Assembly: GCF_030490285.1 (NCBI RefSeq)
Contig: NZ_CP129884.1
Span: forward strand, 2,418,001-2,482,000
Direction of reading: 5' to 3'
Length of the DNA: 64,000 nt
Origin: Methylomonas montana
GTDB taxonomy: Bacteria; Pseudomonadota; Gammaproteobacteria; Methylococcales; Methylomonadaceae
Shown here one piece after another: positions 8,370 through 16,582 of the stretch. The position numbers were made by a program, and so were the translations under genes. The notes beneath the pieces are model-generated. The model had not been told where the DNA came from, searched no databases, and saw only the letters and a list, made by a program, of their open reading frames with translations. Each line of letters begins with the position of its first letter. Positions within the stretch are counted from its first letter, which is position 1.

Positions 8370-9464
8370 TTAATTCCATTTATCGAAGCCTGGAGAATTT
8401 GTATTGGCCTGATCAACACCTTTTTTGCCAACTTTTTGGCTTGCCTGTATGTTTGTAATGCAGAAACCATCTGCACCGCTTCGATACGAGCGTGAATAGT
8501 ATCCCTGTGAACGCAATGTCGCGTGCCCTAGCGCCATGGAAATAAGCTCTTTATCTAATCCGGCTCGATGTAATTGTCCCGAGAAGCGGTGGCGAAAACA
8601 ATATGCTGAAGCGGGTTCTTTGAGATTAGGCATTGCCTTTTTGCTTAAATAACTCACTTTGTCACACAACGCTCCAGTATTTGCAGTTATTGTCAATTCG
8701 CCATTATTCTTGCTTAGCTCAGCACATAAATACTCATATTCAATTGAATCAGATATCACGTCAAACTGGCGTAATTCCTGACCATACATACAGCCGCCGT
8801 GTCTCTTGGCGCCTTTAATTTTAACTTTGATAGAACGATCAGCATTCAGCGATAACACAGTCCCATCTACCTCTTCTGGACGGCAGCCAGAAATCATAAG
8901 GGTTGCAAGGGCAGTTCGGTGCTTGGTATGACTTTTCAATGCAGCCTGAAAGATTTTTTGCGCCCAGTCTTTCGGCAATGTTTTTAATCTTGATGATTTT
9001 GATTTTTTGGATTTGACTTCGTTCGATTCTGACTTAACTTTCCAGTCTGATTTGTATTGGCCATTTCTAGCTTTCGCTATATTTTCTTTGTTTTGGTCTA
9101 CACCAATTACATTCAGAAAATCAAGATATAGCTTTAAATTACCAACCTCTGTACTCCATCTTTGTTGGTCTGCTTTCCTTAAATTATCCATTCCTGGAAC
9201 GAGATCACTAATCGCATCCATTAAGTGGGATCGGATGGCAGCTTTATAAACATAATAAGTGGCTTTTGAGTTTGCTATATCTATTGGTAAAACCCTATCT
9301 TTGATCAACAATCTTTTAGCAACTTTATTGTAGTTTTGCCGTGTCTTATCACGGATATTTCGCGCCTGATTAAGCTTGTGAATTTTTCGGGCTTCTGCGA
9401 TAACTTTGTATTTTTCTTGTATATCTAAAGCGTGCATATCATCAGTAATCATTTTGAATTCCAT
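8370..9464 (-). CDS. Tyrosine recombinase (integrase)
   Basis: The C-terminal half carries the tyrosine recombinase catalytic residues: Arg195 in ISGCRPEEVD, a Lys in the KGAKRHG hairpin near 220, Arg291 in YCFRHRFSG, His314 in ALGHATLRSQ and the nucleophile Tyr322 or Tyr323 in QGYYSR. The usual first His of the HxLRH box is a Tyr. Residues 1-170 are basic and helical, as for an arm/core-binding domain. The ATG at 9464 is followed by other in-frame ATGs (9452, 9437), so the exact start is uncertain. It is the likely integrase of the island whose right attachment site may be the tRNA-Leu remnant at 20177, although integrases usually lie closer to an end. Confidence 0.85.
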   Translation of the reverse strand: MEFKMITDDMHALDIQEKYKVIAEARKIHKLNQARNIRDKTRQNYNKVAKRLLIKDRVLPIDIANSKATYYVYKAAIRSHLMDAISDLVPGMDNLRKADQQRWSTEVGNLKLYLDFLNVIGVDQNKENIAKARNGQYKSDWKVKSESNEVKSKKSKSSRLKTLPKDWAQKIFQAALKSHTKHRTALATLMISGCRPEEVDGTVLSLNADRSIKVKIKGAKRHGGCMYGQELRQFDVISDSIEYEYLCAELSKNNGELTITANTGALCDKVSYLSKKAMPNLKEPASAYCFRHRFSGQLHRAGLDKELISMALGHATLRSQGYYSRSYRSGADGFCITNIQASQKVGKKGVDQANTNSPGFDKWN

Positions 9465-9799
9465 TTCCTGTCCTTATATAAATGTTAGCACATTTTTATA
9501 AGGACAATAACTTGCATTAGATATTGGTCATCTTGTTAAGTTATACTTGAATGCTAATTTCATTACGCATGTTTATTGGTTCATTGTATTCACCATTTTG
9601 AATGTAATAGGCAGCTAACGCTAGGCGCCTATTACGTATATTATTCCGCGCGGCATAAGCGCTGAATAATATTTTTTAGGTGTAATCATGGATTAAGAAT
9701 CTGCAATGCATTGGCTAGTCAAGTGCTATTCAGGGTTTCACTGATTTGTTGATTTGTGATTGTTTGCTATACTGAATTAAAACAATATGGAGAAACAAA
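9465..9799. other. Divergent intergenic region between integrase and unknown gene
   Basis: This 335-base AT-rich stretch has no gene. It contains the upstream region of the integrase (leftward) and a candidate promoter for the rightward gene at 9800. I see no convincing direct repeats or a tRNA end that would mark an attachment site here. Confidence 0.6.
9746..9773 (+). promoter_or_regulatory. Candidate sigma-70 promoter
   Basis: TTGTTG at 9746-9751 and TATACT at 9768-9773 are separated by 16 bases and lie 26 bases before the ATG at 9800, which has the ribosome site GGAGAAA. The -10 box is good and the -35 box is weak. Confidence 0.4.
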
Positions 9800-10522
9800 A
9801 TGGAGCTTTATGTAAGAAATATAAAAATAACGCCAAGTGATTTTGAGGATGTATATTATATGCCGCTTGCTGAAATTGCCTTTAGCATAGATATTCATCG
9901 TTTCCAATACTTAGACTATATAAATCCTTTTTCGGGAAAAATATCAGCTGTGGAAATAAACAGCACTGCAAACAGACATGGGAGCACGAAATATTCAGTA
10001 CTTAAAAAGATTGGGGATAGCTTTAATGTTGATATGAAAGAGGCATTGTTTATGTATTTAGAAGTACTGCCGCATTTAAACCGCCATCTATATAAAGACC
10101 CGCAAGCAAAACTTGACTTTCCTAGATTTGAGCTTCTGCAACGAGCTATGTTTAACAATGACTTTTATGATCGATCTGATATGCATTTTAACTATATGAC
10201 CATTGCTAATGGTGTCGAAAAGCATATATTTGCAAAATCAGTGAAATCTGCAATGGACAAGCTTGATCATTACCTCAAAACAGGTGATGCTGACGAAGAG
10301 CATACTTACGTGTCTGCTCAACGTGAATGCGCGGAATATGGCGGCGTCACTCTAATGCGTAATATTAATGAACGGGAGCTATTTAAGCCCTGGCTTATCA
10401 GCCAAAAAAATGGCTTCAGGCTCCGGCAGTGTACTATTTTGAAACATTGCATGACGCAGTCTGCGCACTGCCGTTGCCTGGTACGTTCTATGACGATTAC
10501 AGTGAGTCAGACTAATAATTAA
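9800..10522 (+). CDS. Unknown protein with apparent -1 frameshift near its 3' end
   Basis: The frame from ATG 9800 (ribosome site GGAGAAA, 9 bases before) encodes a soluble, aromatic-rich protein I do not recognise. After an A7 run at 10404-10410 the zero frame turns into low-quality sequence rich in Cys, Arg and Thr (QCTILKHCMTQSAHC) ending at 10522. The -1 frame entered at 10411 instead reads WLQAPAVYYFETLHDAVC and stops at 10515, which looks like genuine protein. In the zero frame the run is read as CAA-AAA-AAT and contains the heptamer A-AAA-AAT, a classic -1 slip site. It could be programmed frameshifting, a one-base mutation, or a homopolymer sequencing error. The coordinates given are the unshifted frame. 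Confidence 0.6.
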   Translation: MELYVRNIKITPSDFEDVYYMPLAEIAFSIDIHRFQYLDYINPFSGKISAVEINSTANRHGSTKYSVLKKIGDSFNVDMKEALFMYLEVLPHLNRHLYKDPQAKLDFPRFELLQRAMFNNDFYDRSDMHFNYMTIANGVEKHIFAKSVKSAMDKLDHYLKTGDADEEHTYVSAQRECAEYGGVTLMRNINERELFKPWLISQKNGFRLRQCTILKHCMTQSAHCRCLVRSMTITVSQTNN

Positions 10523-10547
10523 CGAATGATGGTTTGATAATCGCTGA

Positions 10548-11132
10548 TCAATGGCTTGGCGCTTGAGCTTTACAGAGCTTATAAAGCTCAATTAAATACT
10601 CAACATCGACTCTTGCCCGATGACGTCCACGCGCTTTCTGTCGTGCAATATTTTTTAGATTGTCAAAATATTCTTGCCGCTTTGATATGTCTACATTGGT
10701 TAACAACGGTAATATGACGTCGTCTGAGTGGCGTACGAGAAAACGAGAAAAGCCATGTTTGGTACACACAGCATAAAGTTGATCAATCCAGTATTGATCG
10801 AAAGGACCGCCATCTGCATATACCACACTACCTGGCGGAAACGATCGACTGAGTTGTTTACACACAAAGCCAGGATGGATACCGTTTTCCTGACAATGAT
10901 CAAGGCTAATACCATGAATCGACTGAGCGCTAAAATCCCAATTCTTCCATTCCAGAATTGAATCAGGATTAATCAAATAGCATTCGATCAATCCTTGTGG
11001 CGTAGACCAGGCAATTTCAATCGGAAAACTATTTGTATGCCAACTACTTGCTTCGATATCTAAAAAACATGGCCAGAGTGAATCTTTATCACGATTCACA
11101 GACGAACTCTCGGACAAGTTTAAGCTCTGCAT
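10548..11132 (-). CDS. DEDDh-type exonuclease-like protein
   Basis: The 194-residue protein is a short DEDDh nuclease: Asp25 and Glu27 in FLDIEASSW, an SIHGIS strand near 71, an Asp in ADGGPFDQYW (107 or 112), and His171/Asp176 in HRARVDVEYL. It has about the length of RNase T/DnaQ minimal domains, so it is probably a bare catalytic domain. It is the last gene of a three-gene minus-strand unit; its start overlaps the preceding gene by 44 bases, which implies translational coupling. Its second-strand motif (IEIAWS) suggests the same general fold as the exonuclease at 7423, but the two are only distantly alike. RNA versus DNA preference cannot be told. Confidence 0.7.
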   Translation of the reverse strand: MQSLNLSESSSVNRDKDSLWPCFLDIEASSWHTNSFPIEIAWSTPQGLIECYLINPDSILEWKNWDFSAQSIHGISLDHCQENGIHPGFVCKQLSRSFPPGSVVYADGGPFDQYWIDQLYAVCTKHGFSRFLVRHSDDVILPLLTNVDISKRQEYFDNLKNIARQKARGRHRARVDVEYLIELYKLCKAQAPSH

Positions 11133-11562
11133 GCCACCTAGGGAGTAAATAATCGGTATAAATCCCCATATTTAAAACAGCATCCAGATATCTAAATTGT
11201 TCGTCTATTCTTCGATAATCATAAATCAACTGTAGTATCAAGACATATTTACAGTAGCTAGCTACTTCATTTGCCAAGCTATCGGATGTGCATTCAGCGA
11301 ATATTTTGTTGTTGACTAGTATGTTCTTGTACCAAATCACAGTTTTCTGATAGTGATCAACAGCCGCTATTAGCTCGAAATAACAATTTTTTAAAGTGTC
11401 ATTCACTTGATGATTTTTAAAATTAGCTTGATTGATATAGGTTTGAGTAAGGTTATGAATTTGCTGACTCAAATCATCCATTCGTTTTTGCTTAGCGTGC
11501 AATTGTTGGGCAATACGTTCAAGTTGAGCTGGCGGCACCTGGTTTTTATTTCTGTTCACCAT
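11089..11562 (-). CDS. Helical protein of unknown function, middle of three-gene operon
   Basis: The 157-residue protein is almost entirely helical, with a likely coiled coil at residues 15-45 (LERIAQQLHAKQKRMDDLSQ) and a basic N-terminus. No membrane segment or known motif is visible. It overlaps the AAA ATPase gene by 7 bases upstream and the exonuclease gene by 44 bases downstream, so the three products are very likely made together and may form a complex. A bridging or adaptor role between ATPase and nuclease is a guess from position and predicted shape. Confidence 0.65.
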   Translation of the reverse strand: MVNRNKNQVPPAQLERIAQQLHAKQKRMDDLSQQIHNLTQTYINQANFKNHQVNDTLKNCYFELIAAVDHYQKTVIWYKNILVNNKIFAECTSDSLANEVASYCKYVLILQLIYDYRRIDEQFRYLDAVLNMGIYTDYLLPRWHAELKLVREFVCES

Positions 11563-12758
11563 ACAAATCCTATCCTTCGTTGTTCATCATTTTGTTCGCT
11601 GAAAAGATTTGTGCAATCTCCAATGCTAATAGCATGGCGGTCAATCTTCGGTGGGCGAGCAGCGGCCGACGCTAAACTCCTGGCTAAAATCAATGTTGCT
11701 TCTCTTGGGGTTTTAGTTGATAAAAAATCAACAACGTCGTCACTCAGGTTCTCTTCAAACGATTCTTCAACATCTTCTCTGGTCAGCAGAGTGCGATACA
11801 CGTTGTGACTAATTTTGCGCATCTCTTCACATGATGGGGCTTGCATATCAATGATCCGAAGACGCGAGCGAATGGTTGGCGGGATAGCATTAACATCATT
11901 TGCAGTAGCCAAAAACATCACATATTGCCCAGCCAAGGGCAAATTTTGTGCATAAGCGTCTACAAACCGATACATTTGTGGTCGCTCTAATAGTGTATGT
12001 AAGCATCCGTAAGGGTCCATGTTGTGGTTAACCATGGCTTTATCAATTTCATCAAGATGCAAAATTGGATTGCCACAAGTACCGTATATTAATGTTTTTA
12101 ATACCAGCCCAGGGTGGCTGCTACTCCAGCCAGAGTCATGTCCAATCAGCCCCCAGGAGCTACTGGTAGAACTAAAGTCATAAAACTCATAATCGACTTC
12201 TAGGGCTTTACAGATAGCTTTGATCACTGCGGTCTTACCAATGCCTGGTGGTCCAGAAATGCATATCGGCGGCATATAAATAGCTTTGTCGGTTTTAGCG
12301 AGACGTCTTAAATGTAAAAAATCGTGGATATATCGCAATAATTCAATCGCGTTTGGATACAGCTCAAACAGCAATTCGATATTGTTTATTACCGAAAAAT
12401 TGGCTTCTTTGAGAGGTTTTTGTGATGGGATTGATTGTAATGAATCATAAAATTTACGCTCCTCGCGGCCGACAGTTGTTCGGTTGGACAATTCTTTTAA
12501 GCTGTCAGCATCGAAAATTTTGAGATATTGCAATCCGTCATTCGCTGCGTTGCAATTTACTTGATTGTGGGTTGTGCTTTGTAGATGTTCACCGAAAACG
12601 CGTTTCAAAAAGTCTTGGTATTCAGATGAGGAGCTATCGATGTCGTTAGATAGTTCGCGAATTTCAGATGTTTGCTGATCAGCTAGAGCGCGAATGAAAT
12701 TTTCCGCTTTTTTTCTTGATTTTTGATTGTTAGTAGAGGTGTTTTTATGATTGGTCAT
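11556..12758 (-). CDS. AAA+ ATPase with Lon-like ATPase motifs
   Basis: The 400-residue protein carries Walker A GPPGIGKT (169-176) and Walker B ILHLDEIDK (232-240). Between them is GHDSGWSSSHPGLVLKTL, which follows the pattern of the Lon ATPase domain. FLATANDVNAIPPTIRSRLR supplies sensor 1 and an arginine finger. No protease domain follows, and the N-terminal 150 residues (charged, serine-rich) are unlike Lon. It is the first gene of an overlapping operon with a helical protein and a DEDDh exonuclease, making an ATPase-nuclease module of the kind found in defence islands. I know of no named system with exactly this layout. The start at 12758 is the first ATG; its upstream region is AT-rich. 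Confidence 0.8.
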   Translation of the reverse strand: MTNHKNTSTNNQKSRKKAENFIRALADQQTSEIRELSNDIDSSSSEYQDFLKRVFGEHLQSTTHNQVNCNAANDGLQYLKIFDADSLKELSNRTTVGREERKFYDSLQSIPSQKPLKEANFSVINNIELLFELYPNAIELLRYIHDFLHLRRLAKTDKAIYMPPICISGPPGIGKTAVIKAICKALEVDYEFYDFSSTSSSWGLIGHDSGWSSSHPGLVLKTLIYGTCGNPILHLDEIDKAMVNHNMDPYGCLHTLLERPQMYRFVDAYAQNLPLAGQYVMFLATANDVNAIPPTIRSRLRIIDMQAPSCEEMRKISHNVYRTLLTREDVEESFEENLSDDVVDFLSTKTPREATLILARSLASAAARPPKIDRHAISIGDCTNLFSEQNDEQRRIGFVW

Positions 12759-13138
12759 AGTCCTGAATAGTTAGTTCAGAGAATATTATAAACATAATTC
12801 AATAGCAGGAGACAACTGCCTAAAAAAATAAGTTTGAATGGCAGCCAAGCATCACACCTAACCAGACTCATTGTTCGCAGGAACGCCTTGCAAAATCTGG
12901 CCTTAGAAGATGCTGTCAGATTAATCAGTTACACCAATTGATATAGCAAAAATCTTACTTGGGTGGCATATCATTTTTTTCGGTAAAAAAATTAATGCTT
13001 GGGTAAAAATAAAATTAATACTTTTTACAGCAAGCTCCTACAATAGTGAATGAGCCTTGATTGTTGTTTTAAATTTTTTATCAAAAACTTGAATGCAAGT
13101 CATAACTTACATACTAATTATTTTTTTAAGGGTTTTAT
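12759..13138. other. Intergenic region, no gene seen
   Basis: This is a 380-base AT-rich gap between the divergent ATPase operon and the ankyrin gene. It should hold both promoters. I see no open frame with coding character, no tRNA and no clear repeat. Confidence 0.5.
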
Positions 13139-13504
13139 ATGAAGGAAATTGATGCTTTGTTGCACGTGGCTGTTCGATCTGAGTCTTATGAGCAATTAGA
13201 AGATATTATTGCCAAAGGAGCCAATGTTAATTGTCTAGACGAAGACGATTGCTCTCCATTGTACTGGGCATTGTGTATTGGATGCGCTAACAGCGCAGCG
13301 ATTTTGTTGCATTACGGTGCTGATCCAAAATTAGGCGGCAATAATCTTGAGCCATTAGAAATCGCAAGGCTGCAAGATGATGATGAATTAATTAGCTTGA
13401 TGAAATGCTATCTGGCACCGATCGAAAAAAGGATTCTGATGGAAGATGGTTGCATGGATGAAATGAGTGAAGAGCCTGATAAGGCTTTTTGTGTGGCACT
13501 GTAA
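13139..13504 (+). CDS. Small ankyrin-repeat protein
   Basis: The 121-residue protein contains two recognisable ankyrin repeats: one around residues 7-38 (LHVAVRSESYEQLEDIIAKG, then ANVNCLDEDDCSPLYWAL) and one around 39-72 (ANSAAILLHYGADPKLGG). A third is degenerate. The tail is acidic (MEDGCMDEMSEEPDK). No signal peptide or membrane span is present. The ATG at 13139 has AAGGG at 13127-13131. Ankyrin repeats mediate protein contacts, so this is likely a small binding or immunity-type protein. It stands alone with its own terminator just downstream. Confidence 0.8.
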   Translation: MKEIDALLHVAVRSESYEQLEDIIAKGANVNCLDEDDCSPLYWALCIGCANSAAILLHYGADPKLGGNNLEPLEIARLQDDDELISLMKCYLAPIEKRILMEDGCMDEMSEEPDKAFCVAL

Positions 13505-13524
13505 ACCGTTGTTTGAATTTTATT

Positions 13525-13566
13525 CGCAACTTTTATTGTACTTACAAAAGTTGCGAGTGTTTTTTA
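13525..13566 (+). terminator. Rho-independent terminator after the ankyrin gene
   Basis: CGCAACTTTT at 13525-13534 pairs perfectly with AAAAGTTGCG at 13546-13555 across an 11-base loop, followed by AGTGTTTTTT. It begins 20 bases after the ankyrin stop codon. Confidence 0.85.
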
Positions 13567-13812
13567 CGAAAAATCTGATCCTGTGCGTGGTCGTTAATTT
13601 TTGATCTGTAGAATTTATCTAAAAATCGATTGGATTTATCTGAAGTGAAACGAATGCGGGTTCAGAAACATAAACCCTATGGGTGATTATTTCCATGCTA
13701 ATAGTCATACTTCCTATCCATTGAGTAGTCCCAAAACTCTTTAAATTGGTAACTTTTAATGACGCGGAAAAAATCCAAATCCATATGCATTAGGTATGCG
13801 TACTCTCTGGCG

Positions 13813-13835
13813 GTAACACAAGTAACAAAAGTATC
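13813..13835. repeat. Pentamer array 1 (GTAAC, 9-bp period)
   Basis: GTAAC starts at 13813 and 13822, with the variant GTATC at 13831. Each is separated by four bases, so the three copies lie on the same helical face with a 9-base period. Confidence 0.7.
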
Positions 13836-13940
13836 AATGAATTATTGGTTTACTAATGTTATCTACTAAAATTTCGCAAGAATTCGATTTTTTTAAAAGC
13901 ATCAGTCACTGATTTTTTCTAAAGCGCGTTATTTAGTCTT

Positions 13941-13963
13941 GTTACTTCAGTTACTGCTGTTAC
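13941..13963. repeat. Pentamer array 2 (GTTAC, inverted, 9-bp period)
   Basis: Perfect GTTAC copies start at 13941, 13950 and 13959. This is the reverse complement of the first array with the same 9-base period, so the two arrays face each other about 105 bases apart. Confidence 0.75.
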
Positions 13964-14011
13964 GCTTATGTCTAGCAAGGCTTATAGAGCGAGAAATGTC
14001 TTAATGGAATT

Positions 14012-14034
14012 GTTGCATTTGTTACTTTTCTTGC
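14012..14034. repeat. Pentamer array 3 (degenerate GTTAC, 9-bp period)
   Basis: GTTGC at 14012, GTTAC at 14021 and CTTGC at 14030 keep the 9-base step of the other arrays, with one-base and two-base changes in the outer copies. Confidence 0.55.
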
Positions 14035-14294
14035 TTACATAAGGACTGGCGAAGCCTACCATTTAGCCATGCTAGTAACTGCTAAATACGTGGCGGAATT
14101 CATGGTTAATGGCTGAAAAACATAAGCATTGTTAGAGCAATTTAAAATTGCTGGCCTGAGATCTTAACCGAAGCCGATTAATAGATCCTTCTACTCTATC
14201 CCAAACAGAAAGTTGGAAACAGCTGAATTTTGATAAAATTCGGATGGCCAAAAGTTTACAATGGCCATCCAATCAAATAATTGATTTTTTCAAT

Positions 14295-14315
14295 ACACTA
14301 CTCAATGAGTAGTGT
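14295..14315 (-). terminator. Hairpin after the H-NS-like gene
   Basis: ACACTACTC at 14295-14303 pairs with GAGTAGTGT at 14307-14315 across a 3-base loop. It starts 6 bases past the stop of the minus-strand H-NS-like gene. The following minus-strand bases are A-rich rather than T-rich, so it is a weak intrinsic terminator or an RNA-protecting hairpin. Confidence 0.45.
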
Positions 14316-14320
14316 TAACG

Positions 14321-14662
14321 TTACACTTCGAAGTCTTCGAGTTTTTTGCCTTTAGCAAGTTGTTCCTTAAGCCATAGGGGTCTGGCGCCTTTCCCCCCCC
14401 ATGCGTTGCCATTTTCATCACGATACTTGATCTGAGTGCTTTTGCCTTCAGCCAAGTGTGGCATATTTTTTTTCTTTTCGGATGCTTTGGACTCAAAGAA
14501 TCCGAGGTCTTTTGCCTCTATCTTGTATAGGGCAATTTTTGCCTTTATATCTTCGATTACCGATTCTATTTCTTTTAGTCTTGCCTGTTCTGCTTGATTT
14601 TGTAGCTGTTTGATTTTTTCTTGAAGCTCAACGTAGCTTGCAGTGTCCTCTTGAAATGTCAT
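14321..14662 (-). CDS. H-NS family nucleoid protein
   Basis: The 113-residue protein has the H-NS plan: an N-terminal coiled-coil oligomerisation region (YVELQEKIKQLQNQAEQARL, about residues 10-50), a linker, and a C-terminal DNA-binding domain with YRDENGNAWGGKGARPLWL and KGKKLEDFEV. H-NS proteins bind AT-rich DNA and silence foreign genes; island-borne copies may support or interfere with the host copy. It has a strong ribosome site, AAAGGAG, 9 bases before the ATG at 14662. It sits between the origin-like arrays and the divergent AlpA-primase genes, so it may repress that AT-rich promoter region. Confidence 0.9.
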   Translation of the reverse strand: MTFQEDTASYVELQEKIKQLQNQAEQARLKEIESVIEDIKAKIALYKIEAKDLGFFESKASEKKKNMPHLAEGKSTQIKYRDENGNAWGGKGARPLWLKEQLAKGKKLEDFEV

Positions 14663-14877
14663 GAGTGTATTCTCCTTTATTTAATATTTTAGAGGAAGTA
14701 GTCTTAATTTAATAATTTCAAAACTTTTTTAAAAAATTTTCAAAAAAGTTGAAAAAATGTATTTTTTGGTATTAACGTTTTGTATTTCGCCTTATATCAT
14801 AGAAATACAAGGTTGTGTTGTGGAATTTCTTGGAATGCCATAGCTGACTTTTTTTTAAAACTACAAGGTGAATTGCA

Positions 14878-15066
14878 ATGAAAGCTATTGATAAAAAAAT
14901 TTTTGTTAGGCCCGCTGAAATACAAGAAATTTATGGCATTAGCAGAAGTACTGCGTATCGATTGATGGCTGAAGATAAATTTCCACAGCTCATCAAACTA
15001 ACCGAGCGTTGCCGCGCTTGGTATAAAGAAGAGCTTGATAAACATTTCAACATGGCAGCGCAATAA
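14878..15066 (+). CDS. AlpA-like excisionase/regulator
   Basis: The 62-residue protein has a MerR-type winged helix-turn-helix: FVRPAEIQEIYGISRSTAYR then LMAEDKFPQLIKLTER and a WYKEELDKHF end. This matches the AlpA family of small phage and island regulators, which control integrase or primase genes or act as excisionase. The start at 14878 follows AAGGTG at 14865. It lies 11 bases before the primase gene and is the first gene of that operon, a common order on P4-like and tRNA-borne islands. Confidence 0.85.
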   Translation: MKAIDKKIFVRPAEIQEIYGISRSTAYRLMAEDKFPQLIKLTERCRAWYKEELDKHFNMAAQ

Positions 15067-15077
15067 TAGGACGAATT

Positions 15078-16582
15078 ATGAGTTTAATCAACGATGCCAT
15101 TAGTGAAATGCTCGACGCCGGATTGATCGTAAAAGATGGTGTACTCAACTTAGATTGTGGCATACATCGCTTACCAACAACGCAAAAACCGAATAAAACA
15201 GATGGTTGGTACATCGGTTCTGAAAAACAAATCGGTGGCAAGGATTATGTCTGTGTTACATATAGCAACTATATAACAGGTGAAAAGGTAACGTACAAAA
15301 GCTGGAAGAATGATACCAACATTCCAACTGCACATAAAGATCAGCTTTTGAAACAAATCAATGCCCAAAAAGTAGCTGCCGAAGCCGTAGCAGAGAAAAC
15401 GGCCAAAGAGGCTGCTGAAAAATCGTTTCAAAAATGGGAGACACTTTCAGTTGAAAGAGAACGGCAGCATGCTTATTTCACTAACAAGAATGTCAATAAT
15501 TACGGATTGCGTTTTGGTGAAAATTGGAAAGGTAATTTTACTGCCGTGCCTATTTTTGATATTGATGGTCACTATAAAGGCATGCAGAGAATTTATGAGG
15601 ATGTGATCCCAGGGACAGATCGGAATAAGGAGTTCGATTTTGGAATGAGTAAAAAATGCGGTCACTTTATCATCGGAGCACCCCCTGATAGATCCGCGAA
15701 TGAGCCGCTGTTATTTGCAGAGGGTTATGCAACGGCTGCAAGCATTTTTGAAGCAACTGGCTACACCACAATTGTTTGCTTTGATGCCGGCAACTTGTAC
15801 CCTGTTGTTGAGGCATATAGAGAACTTTTTCCAAGCCATAATTTTATAATTTGCGCTGATAATGATGAGCATTTAGAGACTAATGTTGGATTTAACAAGG
15901 CAAAAATCGCCGCCAAAAAATTTAATTGCAATGTTGCTTTGCCTACGTTTCTCGAAGAACACAAAATCCAAATCCCTTCCGACTTTAATGATTATCATAA
16001 TCTTTATGGTTTGGTGGCTGTTAAGAAAGCCATTGATCTGGTGATACGAGAACACGTTCAAGAACCTCTACCCCAAGAAAAAAATAAATCAAAAATTCCC
16101 GAACTAAAGGACAGGCCTTGTTTTTTTGTCTCTGAGGAATTTTTTTGCATCGATGATAAAAATAAAAAGCCAGGACTGTATTATTTCGATACCAAAATGG
16201 TTGGGAAAGAAAAAACTGCAATAGAGCTTGTCGAAACTTGGATCTGTAGTCCATTTTATGTCGATGCAATTTCATCAGATAATAAAGGCAATAGCTTCGG
16301 TCGACTTATTCGCTTTATCAATGCAAAAAAGCAATGGTGCTCGTTGATTCTGCCAATGAGTTTTCTCGCGTCGCAAAGTTGCGAAAAGCTGTTCGATCAA
16401 TTACTCGATAAAGGATTGCTGATTGATCCAAGGCATAAAAATTTATTGCTACAGTATGTTCATACTCATACACCTCAAATGCATGTTGAAACAATTATGA
16501 AAACAGGCTGGCATGAGGGGGCGTTTGTGCTGACAGACAAAACATTTGGCAACAGCGAACTCTATTATCAAGCTGAGGGGTT
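15078..16582 (+). pseudogene. TOPRIM-DUF927 primase-helicase, N-terminal piece
   Basis: This 501-codon piece encodes a primase-like N-terminal region and a TOPRIM domain: FAEGYATA with catalytic Glu215 at 213-220, CFDAGN near 235 and CADNDEH at 259-265. After it begins the DUF927 region (FFVSEEFF, GWHEGAFVL, ELYYQAEG). AGGA at 15068 precedes the ATG. Family members continue directly into a DUF927 helicase-like ATPase core. Here the frame meets inverted DNA at 16583 and stops four codons later at 16592. The missing core is present just downstream on the other strand (16583-17332), and the end of the gene is back on the plus strand from 17333. Confidence 0.85.

Larger units (their letters stand above)
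13567..14294. other. Gene-free, origin-like region with pentamer arrays
   Basis: These roughly 730 AT-rich bases have no convincing open frame on either strand. They hold three clusters of GTAAC/GTTAC pentamers spaced exactly 9 bases apart, listed separately, plus isolated GTAAC copies at 13749 and 14075. Iteron-like arrays in an AT-rich gap, next to genes for an AlpA-like regulator and a primase-helicase, suggest the replication origin or control region of the integrated element. That function is inferred. Confidence 0.5.

Noticed and set aside
9500-9790. Attachment site next to the integrase
   Set aside because: No tRNA end or direct repeat matching 20177-20198 was seen there.
13813-14034. 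Pentamer arrays considered as a CRISPR
   Set aside because: Repeat unit is only 5 bases with 4-base spacers; no cas genes.
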